Assembly: GCF_002234675.1 (NCBI RefSeq)
Contig: NC_019866.2
Coordinates: 14,723,261 to 14,787,260, forward strand
Length of the DNA stretch: 64,000 nucleotides
Direction of reading: 5' to 3'
Origin: Oryzias latipes
Lineage: Eukaryota; Chordata; Actinopteri; Beloniformes; Adrianichthyidae
How positions within the stretch are numbered: position 1 is the stretch's first letter; the number at the start of each line of letters is the position of its first letter. Below the pieces are notes generated by a model. That model did no database searches and had not been told where the DNA came from. It was given only the letters and a program-made list of their open reading frames with translations. Shown here piece after piece: positions 1 to 10,814 of the stretch. A program made the translations under genes and the position numbers.

Positions 1-800
1 TCTTCCCAAATGGTTCATTACATGACTCCCCTTCTCTCTGTTTGGAAATTGTAACCTCCTACTTGAATTCTCACTAAAAGGAGCACTGGGAGAAGCAGAC
101 CTTTGAGAAGAGAAGTTACTTGTGCATAAGTAACTTTGATTCTTGTTGTGGTTTGTGGTTTCTTATTGTGTTTTTCTTCAATGTCTAGATGCATTTATCT
201 GACAGAATAGAAACAAGATTTTTCTGTCTGTACAAAAAAAAAAAATTGTTTTCCATTAATAGCATGTTAACAATAAAATGTAACAAAACAGTTTCCTGTG
301 GATTAATTCTTTTATAGCTTCCAGTTATGATCTAACTATACTTGTGGTAAATGTGTCCTGGCCTTTTGTTATAAGTCAGAATCAAAGATTTACAGCTTCT
401 CATTAAAGAGTCATTTCCTCCCTGTCTGTGCCTTTGGGACACCAGCTGAGGCCAAACCACTGAAAGAAAGACTCAACTTTGCAGATGCATAAGATCTTTG
501 TTTCACTGCTCAGTTTGCATGTCAGCAGATGCTCGTGTCTGTTCACATGTTCTGCATATGTTCATCAATTGAAACAAGGTTTTAACATCGTGTATTAAAA
601 AGAAAAGAGTAATTGTTGCAGATTTGTAGATTTGACTGATGTTTGAGTTCCACCTCAAAATATCTATAATAGAAATGTTTTACAGGTTACAACTGACAAC
701 TGGTTACACACCAAGAACAGGTTGATGATGCTGCAATGCTCTACTTATCGTTGCCAATGCTTCACTAATGTTGTTACTGAAGCGATAGACTGAAACAAAT
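1..800. other. Intergenic, nothing recognised
   Basis: AT-rich sequence upstream of the first SINE. I see no VH relic, RSS, or convincing coding stretch on either strand. Confidence 0.5.
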
Positions 801-817
801 TAATATTATCATTGAGA

Positions 818-1047
818 TGTTGTTGTTTCTCTTTTGGCTTTTCCCATCAGGGGTCGCCACAGCGAGCAAGTTGCATGGTAAGTTTGGCAATGTTTTAACG
901 CTGGATGCCCTTCCTGATGCAACCTTCTCAAAGCAACCAGGCTTGGGACCAGCATAGAAGTAGAGAAGGGAAGAGGGAGCAGCCCGGATTCGAACCCTGG
1001 TTTCACGGACGGAAGGCGCCGCAAACCAGCACGAGCTAAACCGGCTC
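818..1047 (-). mobile_element. tRNA-derived SINE (copy 1)
   Basis: Read on the minus strand, the element starts with a tRNA-like head: an A-box-like TAGCTCGTGCTGG near 1038 and a B box GGTTCGAATCC near 988. It then runs through a body ending in a TGGCGACCCCTGATGGG-type tail near 850. It is bounded by a perfect 17-bp target-site duplication, TAATATTATCATTGAGA, at 801-817 and 1048-1064. The same element recurs at 38934-39090 and 61815-62039. I cannot name the family with certainty. Confidence 0.85.
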
Positions 1048-1299
1048 TAATATTATCATTGAGAACATGTGACAAATAATTGAAAGCAAACTCAAGCACA
1101 AACAACATTGGAAGACTTAACAATAACTCTATATAGATTTAAAAATAGGTTAAAATTAAAAAAGAAATAAAAATGTGTGTGAACAATGTCAAAAATATAT
1201 TTTTGCTTCAGTTGTCATTGGAACTGTAGAAAAGTTATTCTTGCTGCTTGATTCTAAATCAAAAGTTATTTATATATATATATTATATATGGGTTATTT

Positions 1300-2640
1300 C
1301 TGTCCAGTCCAGGCTCCTCCCACAATCCACAAACCTAATGCATAGGTTGATTAAGGACTCTAAAATGTCTCTTAGGTTTGATTTAATTTATCAATTTATT
1401 GTGTGAAAGTGTGTGAGGTTTTGTTTCTGTGTTGCCCTGCGATGGACTAACAGCTGTCCAGATCTGGGGTGTCAAACTCATTTTGGTTTGGGGGCCACAT
1501 TCCACCCGTCTGATCTCAAGTGGGCCGGACCAGTACCATAAAAGCAAAAATAACCCATGGTCAGCTTGTTATACCACTGTCATTCAAGTGTGCAAAACAC
1601 AATAAAATGTCAAAGAATCTTTTCCTGGTTGGCTGCTTAAGTTTTGTGGCAACACCTGCCTTCTTCCTGACCTTTAATGGGGCACCATCAGTGACCAGAC
1701 TGGCATCACGTGACCACTTCACACCAACATTGTCCACTGCAGTAACTAGAGAGCTGACTGTCATCAGCTGTTGTTGTGTCCATAAACTCAGCAAACTCTG
1801 CTGTGACAGTCACTTCAACACCTCTAATAAATATGCACAGTTGTATATACCTGTGATGTCAGTGCTTTCATCATTAGCGACCAAAAAAGCAAAAAAATGA
1901 CTGGATTCCTTCATTTGGCCGCCCAAATCAGAGATGTTGTATCTGGCATTGTAATACTTGATAGACTTATGTTGGCAAAGGTCGACGTTTTTTTGGAGCA
2001 CAAGACTTCTGCATGTATTTTTTCATAAACGTACCATCTGAAAATGGATTGGATGTTTGCACCAACCTATTTGCAATAAGACAAAAAAAGACGTGTTGAT
2101 GACATACCAAGCATGCAGTTTTTACATTCAGCTCCATGATCAAATAAAAATGTCAATTTTTCCCAGAAAGCTTGGCACTCCACTTCAAAATTTTTTTTTG
2201 TGACAACATTTCGGTCATTAGGCTGTCACTACTGATCATTCTTATAGCAATGTAACAGCGGTGAGGCTAGCAGGGGAATCAAACTGAATCTTACCCAAAG
2301 ACAGAGCTGTTTGGTTTCGCAATTGGCACGTGCAGAGATATGCTGTTTCACATGTTTTCCTTTTTCTTTGGTCCCCCTAGTGGCGGAGTTGTGCATTTCG
2401 GATATTTCTTTATGGACTTGCTTTGAATTTGCTTTTTTTTAAAAAAAAAAAAAAAACATCCTAAGAATCTGCTCTTCCTGAGTTGGCCGGATTAAACCAT
2501 CTTGGTGACCGAATACGGCCTGCGGGCCGTATGTTTGACACCCCTGGTCCAGATTGTACCCCACCTTCAGAGGTTGGCTAAGCTCCAGCAACCCCGTGAC
2601 CCCGTATTGGAACAAGCAGATGTAGAAAAATGATGGATGG
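1300..2640 (+). repeat. Fish SINE/LINE 3'-tail repeat, split by a hAT element
   Basis: The two arms at about 1300-1455 and 2547-2640 form one repeat. Motifs such as GCCCTGCGATGGACTAAC, then ACCCCACCTTCAGAGG and ATGATGGATGG at the end, are typical of the tail shared by several fish retroposons. The arms are separated by the hAT element at 1464-2546. Confidence 0.65.
1464..2546. mobile_element. hAT-superfamily DNA transposon (non-autonomous)
   Basis: Terminal inverted repeats are CTGGGGTGTCAAAC at the left and GTTTGACACCCCTG at the right, differing at one base. They are flanked by a perfect 8-bp target-site duplication, GTCCAGAT, at 1456-1463 and 2547-2554, the size diagnostic of hAT elements. 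The TIR resembles the CAGGGGTGTCAAAC ends of Tip100/Zaphod-like hATs. No intact transposase reading frame is seen; the only ORFs inside are short. Confidence 0.85.
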
Positions 2641-3240
2641 ACAAAAAAGTCCTTTAAAAAAATAATGATTTCTAAATAACAGCATCTGGGAAAAAAATGT
2701 TTACATATAAAAAACACAATATCCATAACTGTTTCTTAAAATCTTAGTATGAAATGACAATCTTGTTTTATATTAAAATAAAATTTATTTTATGAGGTCA
2801 TTAAAAAATAAAACCTATTGGTTGATTTTACTGTATTTAATTCATTGAAATGTGAATGTTTCAGATCTCTATAACTGTGGGTTGATAACCTTCTGAACTG
2901 TTGTTTTTAACAGATAAACAGGTTTTTACTTTGATTTTCATCGTAAAGCTTTTGTAGCCCAAAAGAAAAAAAACTGACAAAATCATGAAAAGTTGTTAAA
3001 ATCTGATGCTGCACAAAATGCCAAACTTTTAAAACATTTTGTAAAATTTAAACCCTATTTATGTGACATTTTATTCTTCTGGTAAATGTGTATCATTTGT
3101 TACACTTTAAAATTTTTATAAGGAGTTAAATAATGAGGATATCTTACATATTTTCACATGCAAGAACCTGTTGGGACCAGTGTTTACTTTCAGAGAGCTG
3201 TGTAGTTTTTCCTTTTAAGTAACTAGATGCTTGAATTTAC
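2641..3240. other. Intergenic, nothing recognised
   Basis: AT-rich stretch between the hAT-split repeat and the VH1 promoter. No coding or repeat feature could be supported. Confidence 0.45.
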
Positions 3241-3272
3241 ATAAAAGGTCTTCCTTTTAGATTATTTTCTTT

Positions 3273-3280
3273 ATGCAAAG
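3273..3280 (+). promoter_or_regulatory. VH1 promoter octamer (ATGCAAAG)
   Basis: Octamer variant with one mismatch to ATGCAAAT, 102 bp upstream of the VH1 start codon. A TATA-like ATATAAG lies about 20 bp further on, at 3301. Octamers of this kind bind Oct-1/Oct-2 and drive V-gene transcription. Confidence 0.7.
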
Positions 3281-3374
3281 TAAACTTGTAGAGCTTTTTT
3301 ATATAAGCTTCAAATGTTTCCATTAGCAGCAGAGGAAGAGTTACTCCCATCAGATATTGTTCATCTTCATCATC

Positions 3375-3794
3375 ATGTTCTCTGTAGCTCCTCTGCTGCT
3401 GCTTCTGGCTGCTGGATCCTGTGAGTTTGACTGAGACAAAGACACTGTTCACTGTTGTTACACCATTAACCATTAAACTGTTTGTTGTCTTCAGGTGTAA
3501 AGTGTGAGCAGCTGACACAGCCAGCCTCTGAGAGTCTGCAGCCAGGTGAGAGGCTGACCATCACCTGTCAGGTCTCTTATTCTGTGAGCAGCTACTACAC
3601 AGCTTGGATCAGACAGCCTGCAGGGAAAGGACTGGAGTGGATTGGTAGCGAATGTGTTGGATGCACTAAATACTACAAAGATTCACTGAAGAACAAGTTC
3701 AGTATGACCTTGGACTCTTCCAACAAGAGAGTGACTCTAAATGGACAGAACATGCAGCCTGAAGACTCTGCTGTGTATTTCTGTGCCAGAGATC
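3375..3794 (+). CDS. IGHV segment VH1, apparently functional
   Basis: Immunoglobulin heavy-chain variable segment. The leader exon is 3375-3420 (MFSVAPLLLLLAAGS plus one base), followed by a GTGAGT donor. The V exon is 3495-3794 after a TTGTCTTCAG acceptor; the join is phase 1. The V exon is open and has the landmark residues: Cys in TITCQVS (first disulphide Cys), Trp in [14 protein letters not shown], and the YFCAR end (second Cys). It belongs to the same family as VH8 (60904-61335), with which it shares framework and 3' flank. It ends directly at an RSS with a 23-bp spacer. No defect was seen. Expression cannot be judged from sequence. Confidence 0.93.
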
Positions 3795-3833
3795 CACAGT
3801 AACACAAACCATCAGCAGACCTGAACAAAAACC
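3795..3833 (+). other. VH1 recombination signal (23-bp spacer)
   Basis: Heptamer CACAGTA (3795-3801), 23-bp spacer, nonamer ACAAAAACC (3825-3833). The last heptamer base departs from CACAGTG. Confidence 0.9.
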
Positions 3834-5068
3834 CCTCAGAGACTGAAAGCTTGTAACATGAATCCACCAGAGGAGGCGCTCTAACACTACCAAAGGTTTT
3901 TTGCTTTACTTCCAATACTAAAAAATTCTAGTCTTGGAAATACTGAATCCACAAATGAGTATTTTCTATAAAATAAAGTCAAATCTGTCCAGATCATATA
4001 AAATAAATTCAAACTTATTCATGAGGCACTTTTCATTAATACAAGAAATATTATACAGAATAAAAACATCTAAAAAAAATGGTATGAGGATCTGTCCACA
4101 CCAGGGGACCCCCCCCCCCCCCCCTTCCATTCAAAGCAGCCAGATTCCACTGCAACAACACTGTTCACTGAAAAGGCTGAGTCACTGGTGTGGAGTGAAT
4201 CAGGTTTGGAGTATTTTTTTTTTACTTTTGTTGTTGTTGTTTTTTTTTCCTTCAGATTTTACTGAAATAAATAAAAGCAAAGTACACATGGAATCACAAT
4301 AAGTGAATAACAAATGATCTAAAAAAATATCATAGAGAAGATTCCACAAAATTCCAAATAGGAATATATTTAATTACTTTAATTGTCAGGACACTTTTTT
4401 TATTAAAAATGTCCTAAATTTCTACAATTGTTTATTACATTTATTAAAGTAACATTCTTTTGCTGTGGCCCAATTTCCTAATTTAATTTCAATGTTAAAA
4501 CAATACCACATGCTTTTGTCATTTCATCTAGTACAAATTAAAATAAAATGTAAACAAAGTGAGAATAAGAGTACATTGTATGTCTAGTACTATTTCTATT
4601 TGGTTTATACTTTAATTTTCCTAAAACATTTAAAGATTATTTTAAATATACAAAAGCTTCATTATTTATACTGTGATAAATTCTGTTGGATTATTTGAAA
4701 AGAATGTTAAATATTAAAATGATTGTCTATTGTCTTTTACTCAGCTCAGTATTTACTGTATCATGTTGAAACAGAATAAAAACAGTAAAATATATTATGA
4801 AAATAAATTCTATGTTTATGAATAATATCTATTGAAACAACAAAGAAATAGTAATAAAATATGATGAAAAAAGTGTGACAGGAATTCAACAAAGGACGTC
4901 ACAGCAGAATCATGAAAATTTAAGTATAGAGCTCAAACAATGTTCAAATATCCAAATATTCAAGAAAAGCTATAAGGAAATTCTGATTTAATGATGTAAA
5001 GATAAGGGAAGTTAAGAATCAACAGGTGTTTGAAAAATTCCAAATACATGTGAACTGGCTGACGAGAC
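3834..5068. other. VH1 3' flank and AT-rich intergenic DNA
   Basis: The first 360 bp or so are homologous to the flank of VH8 (61375-61814 and 62057-62090). A 16-base C run lies at 4109-4124. From about 4250 to 5068 the sequence is AT-rich and I recognise nothing in it. Confidence 0.6.
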
Positions 5069-5596
5069 TGTGGCAGACCCAGATGCTGAAACCCGGAAGG
5101 AATACTTGGCAGGCGAGGCAGACGAGTAGTAAAGGATTTAATGGAGGAATGACAGGGTTCCAAGAGAGGATGTTTTGTGGATGGTTGGAGGGTCTTGGCG
5201 GCGAACACCGTGTTTCCAGAAGGATGTCCAGAGGGGCGACGAGGAGGGACCAGAGCGAAGGTGAGTCGGAGTCCAGAACGTGACAGGCGTGATCGTGATC
5301 CTAGGCAGGCAGAGACGAGACAAGGTTAGGCGAGGCAGATAATGCATGGACTAGAATAGCGAGCAAGGCCAGAGAGTGCACCGTGGAGTACAACGAACTA
5401 GCGTCGAGTAAGGGTCCTGGGGCCTCATTTATAAACGTTGCGTACGCACAAAAGAAGGCGTACGCCACTCTCTACGCAATAGTTGAGATTTATAAAAAGC
5501 AAACTTGACGGGAAAATGTGCGGTCCTTCACGCAAGCTCTGACCCAGGCGTACGCACAAAAACGGGTGAAATGAGAAACGGCGACACCGTCGGCAG

Positions 5597-5800
5597 ATGG
5601 AAGAAACACGTGAAAGTGACAGTGTGTGCCAAATCGTGCTGGCATGTGCTGTGCTACACAATGTGGCACAGCTTAAAAACGTGCCTCTACCCCCTGGCGC
5701 TGATTGCTGTGTTGGCCCTGACCCTGAACCCCATCCCCACGCATTTGAGCCATTTGCTGCTGCTGTGCGCCAGCGTTTGGAAGTGATGCGTCGCTTATAA
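5597..5800 (+). pseudogene. Harbinger DDE transposase, C-terminal fragment
   Basis: The reading frame contains CQIVLACAVLHNVAQLKN, which matches the C-terminal 'ACxVLHN' signature of the DDE_4/HARBI1 transposase family. Only the last ~70 residues are present. The catalytic D-D-E part is missing, so it cannot encode an active enzyme. Confidence 0.75.
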
Positions 5801-6189
5801 AGAAAAAGAGGTGTGGAAAATATTATTTATTTAAGAATTCCCTCATCGTGCAGTTTATTTCAGTCAGTGCGGTCTTGATTTCGCCCAACTCCTTGGCCAC
5901 CTCTCTGATTGAACTACTGACTTCCCTCTGCATTTCAAGGACTGCATCGGTGAGGACGCGCCCACTGCTGGAGGGTTGAGAGCCGCGTGCCGTGGAGACG
6001 CTGGGGCCAGACGGCTGCTCAGCTGCAGCATCGTAACCACTGGCCCCGCTGGAACACCCAGCAACTAAAATAAAATTGTTCTATATTAATAATCTGTAAT
6101 TGTGTAGCCTGCATACATGTGACTTGACTGCATTCATTTTAATTATTTCTCTTACCTGTGTCACCCTGACCCTGGCGCGTCGGCGTCCC

Positions 6190-6608
6190 CTCCGTCTCAG
6201 TCAGGTGACTGAGGCGGAGGAGGACGCCGATAAGGGGGACTTAATAGGGATTCCCCAATAATAGCGGTCAGTTTCTCATCAAGAGGGGTCAGCTCCGGTC
6301 CCCACCCCACCCCCCCCACGTGGCGGACACACTCTGCCGATGCAGCGCTAGACGTTTTTTTGCCTCGACTTTGATGTCCGATCATATCTTTCATTTCTTT
6401 TTTATTTCGGCCACGGTCCGAGGTTGTGAGGCTACAGCATTTACGGCGTCTGCCACCGTTTGCCGCTCACGTGCCTTTTTGGCATCAGTAATGCCCACAC
6501 TGTTCCCTCCAAACAACGTTTTCTCCTCTTTTCCACCTCGCCAACGATAACTTCTACTTCACATTGAGTGAAGTTACGTTTTTTTGATTCCCTCTCTGTG
6601 TTTGCCAT
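6190..6608 (-). pseudogene. Harbinger Myb/SANT-like accessory protein, frameshifted
   Basis: From the ATG at 6606-6608 the minus strand reads MANTERESKKRNFTQCEVEV, resembling the start of the Myb/SANT-like DNA-binding protein that accompanies Harbinger transposases. The first frame runs into a stop near 6440. Coding similarity continues in another frame (a Lys-rich helix, then VEAKKRLALHRQS) down to about 6190. At least one frameshift is therefore present. Confidence 0.65.
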
Positions 6609-6990
6609 GATTTAGCAAGCCATGAATATTAATTTGTGGGCGTTTCACGGACTATTTATGGGCAACTATGGGCGTGTCATGTAGCCGCAAAAAGCTGCGC
6701 TGCATTTAGAATCGGTTGTGATTTATAAAGGGAAAGATGCGTAGGATGTGCGTGCGCACGGTTTAATAAATCCGAATATTTCTGTGCGTACGCACGTCCT
6801 ATGTTTCATCCGTACGCCACTTCTGACGCAAATCCTACGCAAAGTTTTATAAATGAGGCCCCTGGTTCTCCTTAAGAGTCCCCCGGCTGATGAAGATGAT
6901 GAAGCGCAGCTGGAGTCCTCAGGTGAACCTGATGAGGAGGCGGGGCCAGCAGGGGGTACCATGACATTGATTGTGGTGAAATATTCGAAG

Positions 6991-7462
6991 TGATATGGTG
7001 CCTCTGTCAGACTCCTCCCCCCTTCCTCTCCGCTTGGTTCCTGATTCAGCCCAGCTGCGACCACTTACCTCATCGCCTCTTCTGCCTTCTTAAGGAGCTC
7101 CAGGATCATCATTCCTCGCCAGTCCGTTGCCCCTGATGGAACCCATTGCCACAAGTGGTCGCCTGAAGCTGTCTCAGCCGAGAACCTTTTTTCCTGCCTT
7201 CACTCCTCGGTTACACCTCGAGCCTCTGCCATTTCCTCTCTCCCTCCGGACCTCCGCCGACGACAACTCACTCTGTAAGTCTGCGAAGGGATGCACCAGT
7301 GACGCCACCGAAGACTACGTTCCGCATTGTGGAAGCCACATATCCTGCTCTCCCTCCATTGCAGACCTCCCTATTAAATCCTCCTGCCTGCCACTCTCGT
7401 CCTCGTCTGTGTTTCTTCCGGTGTTCAGCGTCTGGGTCGAAAAGTGTTCTGTAGCCATGACA
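6991..7462 (-). mobile_element. Solo Gypsy-type LTR, minus orientation
   Basis: Read on the minus strand it begins TGTCATGGCTACAG and ends GAGGCACCATATCA, like the neighbouring LTRs. Its right-hand GTGCCTCTGTCAGACTCC block is the complement of the end of the LTR at 57009-57541. Flanks CGAAG (6986-6990) and CAAAG (7463-7467) form an imperfect 5-bp target-site duplication. Confidence 0.75.
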
Positions 7463-8050
7463 CAAAGCTCTTTTATTTACAACCAATGAGTTTTATATTG
7501 TGTCATTTGTAATACTGACTACTAAGATGTTTAAAGTGCAATCAATAAGCTATTGATTTTCTTTAATTGATCTCAAATGTGTTGCAATAATTACTGGTTT
7601 AATGTGATGCGTTCTAATGATAATCAATGATACCGTTACTGAAATCATGAATGTTTTCTGAAGATAATCAATCATTGCTAGGCTCTGGATTTTGTAACTT
7701 GAACAGAATTTATCTAATCAAAACTGGATTACAAAAACTAAAAACTACAAAAGGAATGAACTAAGGGGTGGGATTATATAATTCCTCTAACTCCTTTTTA
7801 AGCGATAAATTAAACTCTACTCGACTTTAGTTATTGATCACTGTTTTTTAATTTAGTAAATGTGATTTAAGTGTCCTTTTTTGTTTGTTTTATTTTCTGT
7901 TTTTTTAATCTGTGCATTTCATAATTTCTGTATTGACTTTGATATGTATAAATTGTTTATTGCTTTGACTTCAATATTTGAAATAAATCAATAAATTAAA
8001 TCAAATCAAACAATATATTCTTAACTAAACTTAAGTTTATGAATAAAAAA
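7463..8050. other. Intergenic, nothing recognised
   Basis: AT-rich stretch between the solo LTR and the VH2 duplicon. No feature could be supported. Confidence 0.45.
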
Positions 8051-8134
8051 GTTAAATCATTTTATTAGACATGACAGTATTTTATTCAAATGTGAATTCT
8101 GATGGAGCTGAATGTCTTCTGTGAGGTGGAGTCA

Positions 8135-8142
8135 ATGCAAAC
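8135..8142 (+). promoter_or_regulatory. VH2 promoter octamer (ATGCAAAC)
   Basis: Octamer variant 76 bp upstream of the VH2 start codon, with a TATTTATC TATA-like element at 8161. The identical arrangement is found in front of VH6. Confidence 0.75.
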
Positions 8143-8210
8143 ATGGACGTCTTCCTCCTCTATTTATCTGACAGCAGAGATGACAGCAGAGACACTGAAC
8201 TCAGTTGAAC

Positions 8211-8644
8211 ATGATGGACTGTAGGACAGGACTGCTGCTTTTAACTCTCTGTTATGCAGGTGAACATCATCATGCAGATATTGTAGATTTATGATGTTTT
8301 CCTTTTTTAAATCCAGATTTCTGATTTTCCTTCCCAGTTGTTGATGGACAGACTCTGACTGAGTCTGAATCTGTGGTTAAAAGACCTGGAGAATCCCACA
8401 GACTGACCTGTTCAGCCTCTGGATTCACTTTCAGCAGCTATTACATGGCCTGGGTGAGACAGGCTCCTGGAAAAGGACTGGAATGGATTGCTTGGATCAA
8501 CACTGGCAGCAGCAGCATGTACTACTCAGAGTCAGTGAAAAACCGCTTCACCATCTCCAGAGACAACAGCAGACAGCAGCTGTATCTGCAGATGAACAGT
8601 CTGAGAGCTGAGGATTCTGCTGTTTATTACTGCGCCAGAAGAGA
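8211..8644 (+). CDS. IGHV segment VH2, apparently functional
   Basis: The leader exon is 8211-8259 ([16 protein letters not shown] plus one base) with a GTGAAC donor. The V exon is 8338-8644 after a CTTCCCAG acceptor, with the join in phase 1. The V domain is open, with [11 protein letters not shown], the [14 protein letters not shown] framework 2 and the YYCARR end. Two in-frame ATGs start the leader; I chose the first. It is a near-copy of VH6 (58120-58552), including promoter, intron and 3' flank. Framework 3 onward is also nearly identical to VH4. Confidence 0.93.
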
Positions 8645-8682
8645 CACAGTGACTCAAGAGACAGAAACTCTGTACAAAAACA
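8645..8682 (+). other. VH2 recombination signal (22-bp spacer)
   Basis: Consensus heptamer CACAGTG (8645-8651), 22-bp spacer, nonamer ACAAAAACA (8674-8682). Confidence 0.9.
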
Positions 8683-8689
8683 CCACATG

Positions 8690-9700
8690 AAGAATATACC
8701 TCTTATCATTTTTTTAATATTATCCTACAGAACAGAGAATGCAAAGAAGGGAAAATTGATATTTTGCTAAGTCCCTTTGAATGGAACAAAATAACAGCTT
8801 TAGGAAAAATTAGACATTTTTTGGTCAAATTTTTACGTTTTTGTTGGTATTTTAGTTTGCAGATTTTTACGATTGCTTATACTTTGGCACTTATACTTTG
8901 AAGCTATTAAAGGGAGTCGCTGTCCGATGTTCAGTTTGGAAGGAGTTATTGTTTTTCCACTTTAGTTAATTTTTTTCTCCAGCCCTTTTTTGGAGCCAAC
9001 TTTCACATTATCATTTACTCTAACTTACTCTAGCTGTTTTTTAATCATATTGTGTTATATTTTACTATTTTTACGTTTTTAATGTGATTTTATACATGAA
9101 ATATTTTATCTTAGCAGCACCACAGTAATTTTTTTAGAAATTCTTTATAATGACTGTTTGAATTTAACTGAATAAACGAAATGTTTTTATTTTCACTCAG
9201 TTTTTCAAATCTAAAACCTTTTATGTGTTTGGACATTAAAAATGTGTTTGGACATTAAAAATCTCTCTATATATCTATATATAACTATAAGACTATAAAA
9301 AAAACTATAAAACTATAAAAAATTAATCGACTGCAGTTTTAGTAAACTGTTGAACCATAAAGTAGTGATTCTAAACATATTTGATGCCTCTCGGACACAG
9401 GCTGGGGTTTGATCAGCCTCAGTTCACTGTAGGGTTTCTGTTTAGTGACCAACAGCATCCTGTGTGTTCAGGAAACCACAATGATGATGTGTTCAAGGTC
9501 AAACAATGACAGATTAACATGTTTCACCCGAAACATTAACTGTTTAATGATCTGCATGTTCAAAACATTCGTTTTTTATAATTACAATACAACTGTAGCT
9601 AGACTGGTTATTGAAAATATTTTATTTTTCTTTTTTAAAATTCATTGAAACAAAAGTGGCTATTCACATTATTTACATACAATTTTCATTTAACAAATGA
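8690..9700. other. VH2 3' flank and intergenic DNA
   Basis: Sequence from about 8690 to 9250 is homologous to the VH6 flank at 58595-59050. At 9394-9416 lies a 23-base motif that recurs with one mismatch at 22934-22956. Nothing else was recognised. Confidence 0.55.
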
Positions 9701-9709
9701 AAATTGCAA

Positions 9710-9717
9710 ATGCAAAT
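9710..9717 (+). promoter_or_regulatory. VH3 promoter octamer (perfect ATGCAAAT)
   Basis: Perfect octamer 86 bp upstream of the VH3 start codon, overlapping a second TTGCAAAT repeat just before it. Confidence 0.8.
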
Positions 9718-9795
9718 GTGTTTTTTATTATAAGGAAGTGAAGTGTGAGTGTTTGAGTCAGAAAGACCTCAGTGAGTTCATCTTCAGCATCAACC

Positions 9796-10244
9796 ATGTT
9801 CTCTGCAGCTCTGATGCTGCTGCTGACAGCTGGATCCTGTGAGGAGATTTCAGTGGATTCACAGCAATAATCAGATCAGAAACATTTCAGATTCAGATGA
9901 ATGATGGAGATGATGTTGGTTTGTGTTTCCACAGGTGTGGACAGTATTGATCTCATCCAGCCAGACTCAAAGGTTGTTCAGCCTGGACAGTCTTTGAACA
10001 TCAGCTGTCAGGTTTCTGGATATTCACTGACTGATGGCAGCTATGCAACAGGCTGGATCAGACAGCGAGAAGGAAAACCAATGTATTGGATTTTTTATCA
10101 ATGGGGTGGTGGGAGCTTCTATCAATATGATGCTCTGAAAAACAAGTTCAGCCACAGCAGAGACACTTCTGCAGGAACAGTGACAATAACAGGACAGAAT
10201 CTGCAGCCTGAAGACACAGCTGTGTATTACTGTGTGAGACGCCC
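9796..10244 (+). CDS. IGHV segment VH3, apparently functional
   Basis: The leader exon is 9796-9838 (MFSAALMLLLTAGS plus one base) with a GTGAGG donor. The V exon is 9935-10244 after a TTTCCACAG acceptor, phase 1. The domain is open: SCQVSGYSL holds the first Cys and YYCVRR the second. Framework 2 reads WIRQREGKPMYWIF rather than the usual PAGKGLEWI, so this represents a separate VH family in the window. CDR2 is Gly/Tyr rich. No close second copy is present here. Confidence 0.92.
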
Positions 10245-10282
10245 CACAGTGATACAAACAAACACAAACCTGGACAAAAACT
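10245..10282 (+). other. VH3 recombination signal (22-bp spacer)
   Basis: Heptamer CACAGTG (10245-10251), 22-bp spacer, nonamer ACAAAAACT (10274-10282). Confidence 0.9.
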
Positions 10283-10800
10283 CAGCAGCTATAAAAACCA
10301 AACAAGTTGTGTTTGTGAACAATAATTTAATAGATATTTGTTATTGCTTTAAAAAAATACAGATAGAATTAATAAATGTTTTATGTTCAATAAAAGCAAA
10401 GATGTTTTGTACAAAAAGAAAAATAAATCCAGAATGAAAAAGTAAACAATACATACAAGTAATTTTAATCTTTTTAACACGATAAATTTTGTTTTGTACA
10501 GTACATCATCATTGGCTATTAAAAGTTTTTTTCACCATCAGTTTCATTTCCTGTTATAAGTTTTTGCATTGAAGCTTTTAAACGGAGGAAAACCTAAGAA
10601 GATTTACAAGTAGTTAGTTTTTACCATGAATATTAATAAAGACAGACAGAAAACAAGAGTAGGTTAAATGCTAATAACTAATACATAGAAACAAGTTTTT
10701 CAAAGAACAAATTGATCTTGACACATTCTTGAATCCCAAAAGGTGACACACAGGTAAACATTATTTTGTACCGGCAGAAATATTTTCTTACCAACAGCTA
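10283..10800. other. Intergenic, nothing recognised
   Basis: AT-rich sequence downstream of VH3. No feature could be supported. Confidence 0.45.
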
Positions 10801-10814
10801 AGGGTTTGGTCTAC

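Larger units (their letters stand above)
5420..6861. mobile_element. PIF/Harbinger DNA transposon, internally deleted
   Basis: Terminal inverted repeat GGGCCTCATTTATAAA at 5420, with its complement ending at 6861. The TIR is followed by TTGCGTACGCAC-type subterminal repeats on both sides. The 3-bp target-site duplication is CTG (5417-5419 and 6862-6864); removing the element restores the CCTGGTTCTCCTTAAG segment of the host LTR. It carries the end of a DDE transposase on the + strand and a Myb/SANT-like gene on the - strand, the two-gene arrangement of Harbinger elements. Most of the transposase is deleted. Confidence 0.85.
5069..6966 (+). mobile_element. Solo Gypsy-type LTR, interrupted by a Harbinger element
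   Basis: The LTR arms are 5069-5419 and 6862-6966, starting TGTGGCAGACCC and ending GGTACCATGACA. The arms share the 'GACCCAGATGCTG' start, the 'GGTCCTGG..CTCCTTAAG' segment and the CCATGACA end with the LTRs at 29317, 34148 and 57009. No matching target-site duplication was found, so a recombinant or decayed insertion is possible. Confidence 0.7.

Noticed and set aside
3673..3915. Minus-strand frames opposite VH1 and VH8
   Set aside because: Shadow frames of the V exon on the other strand, with no independent signature.
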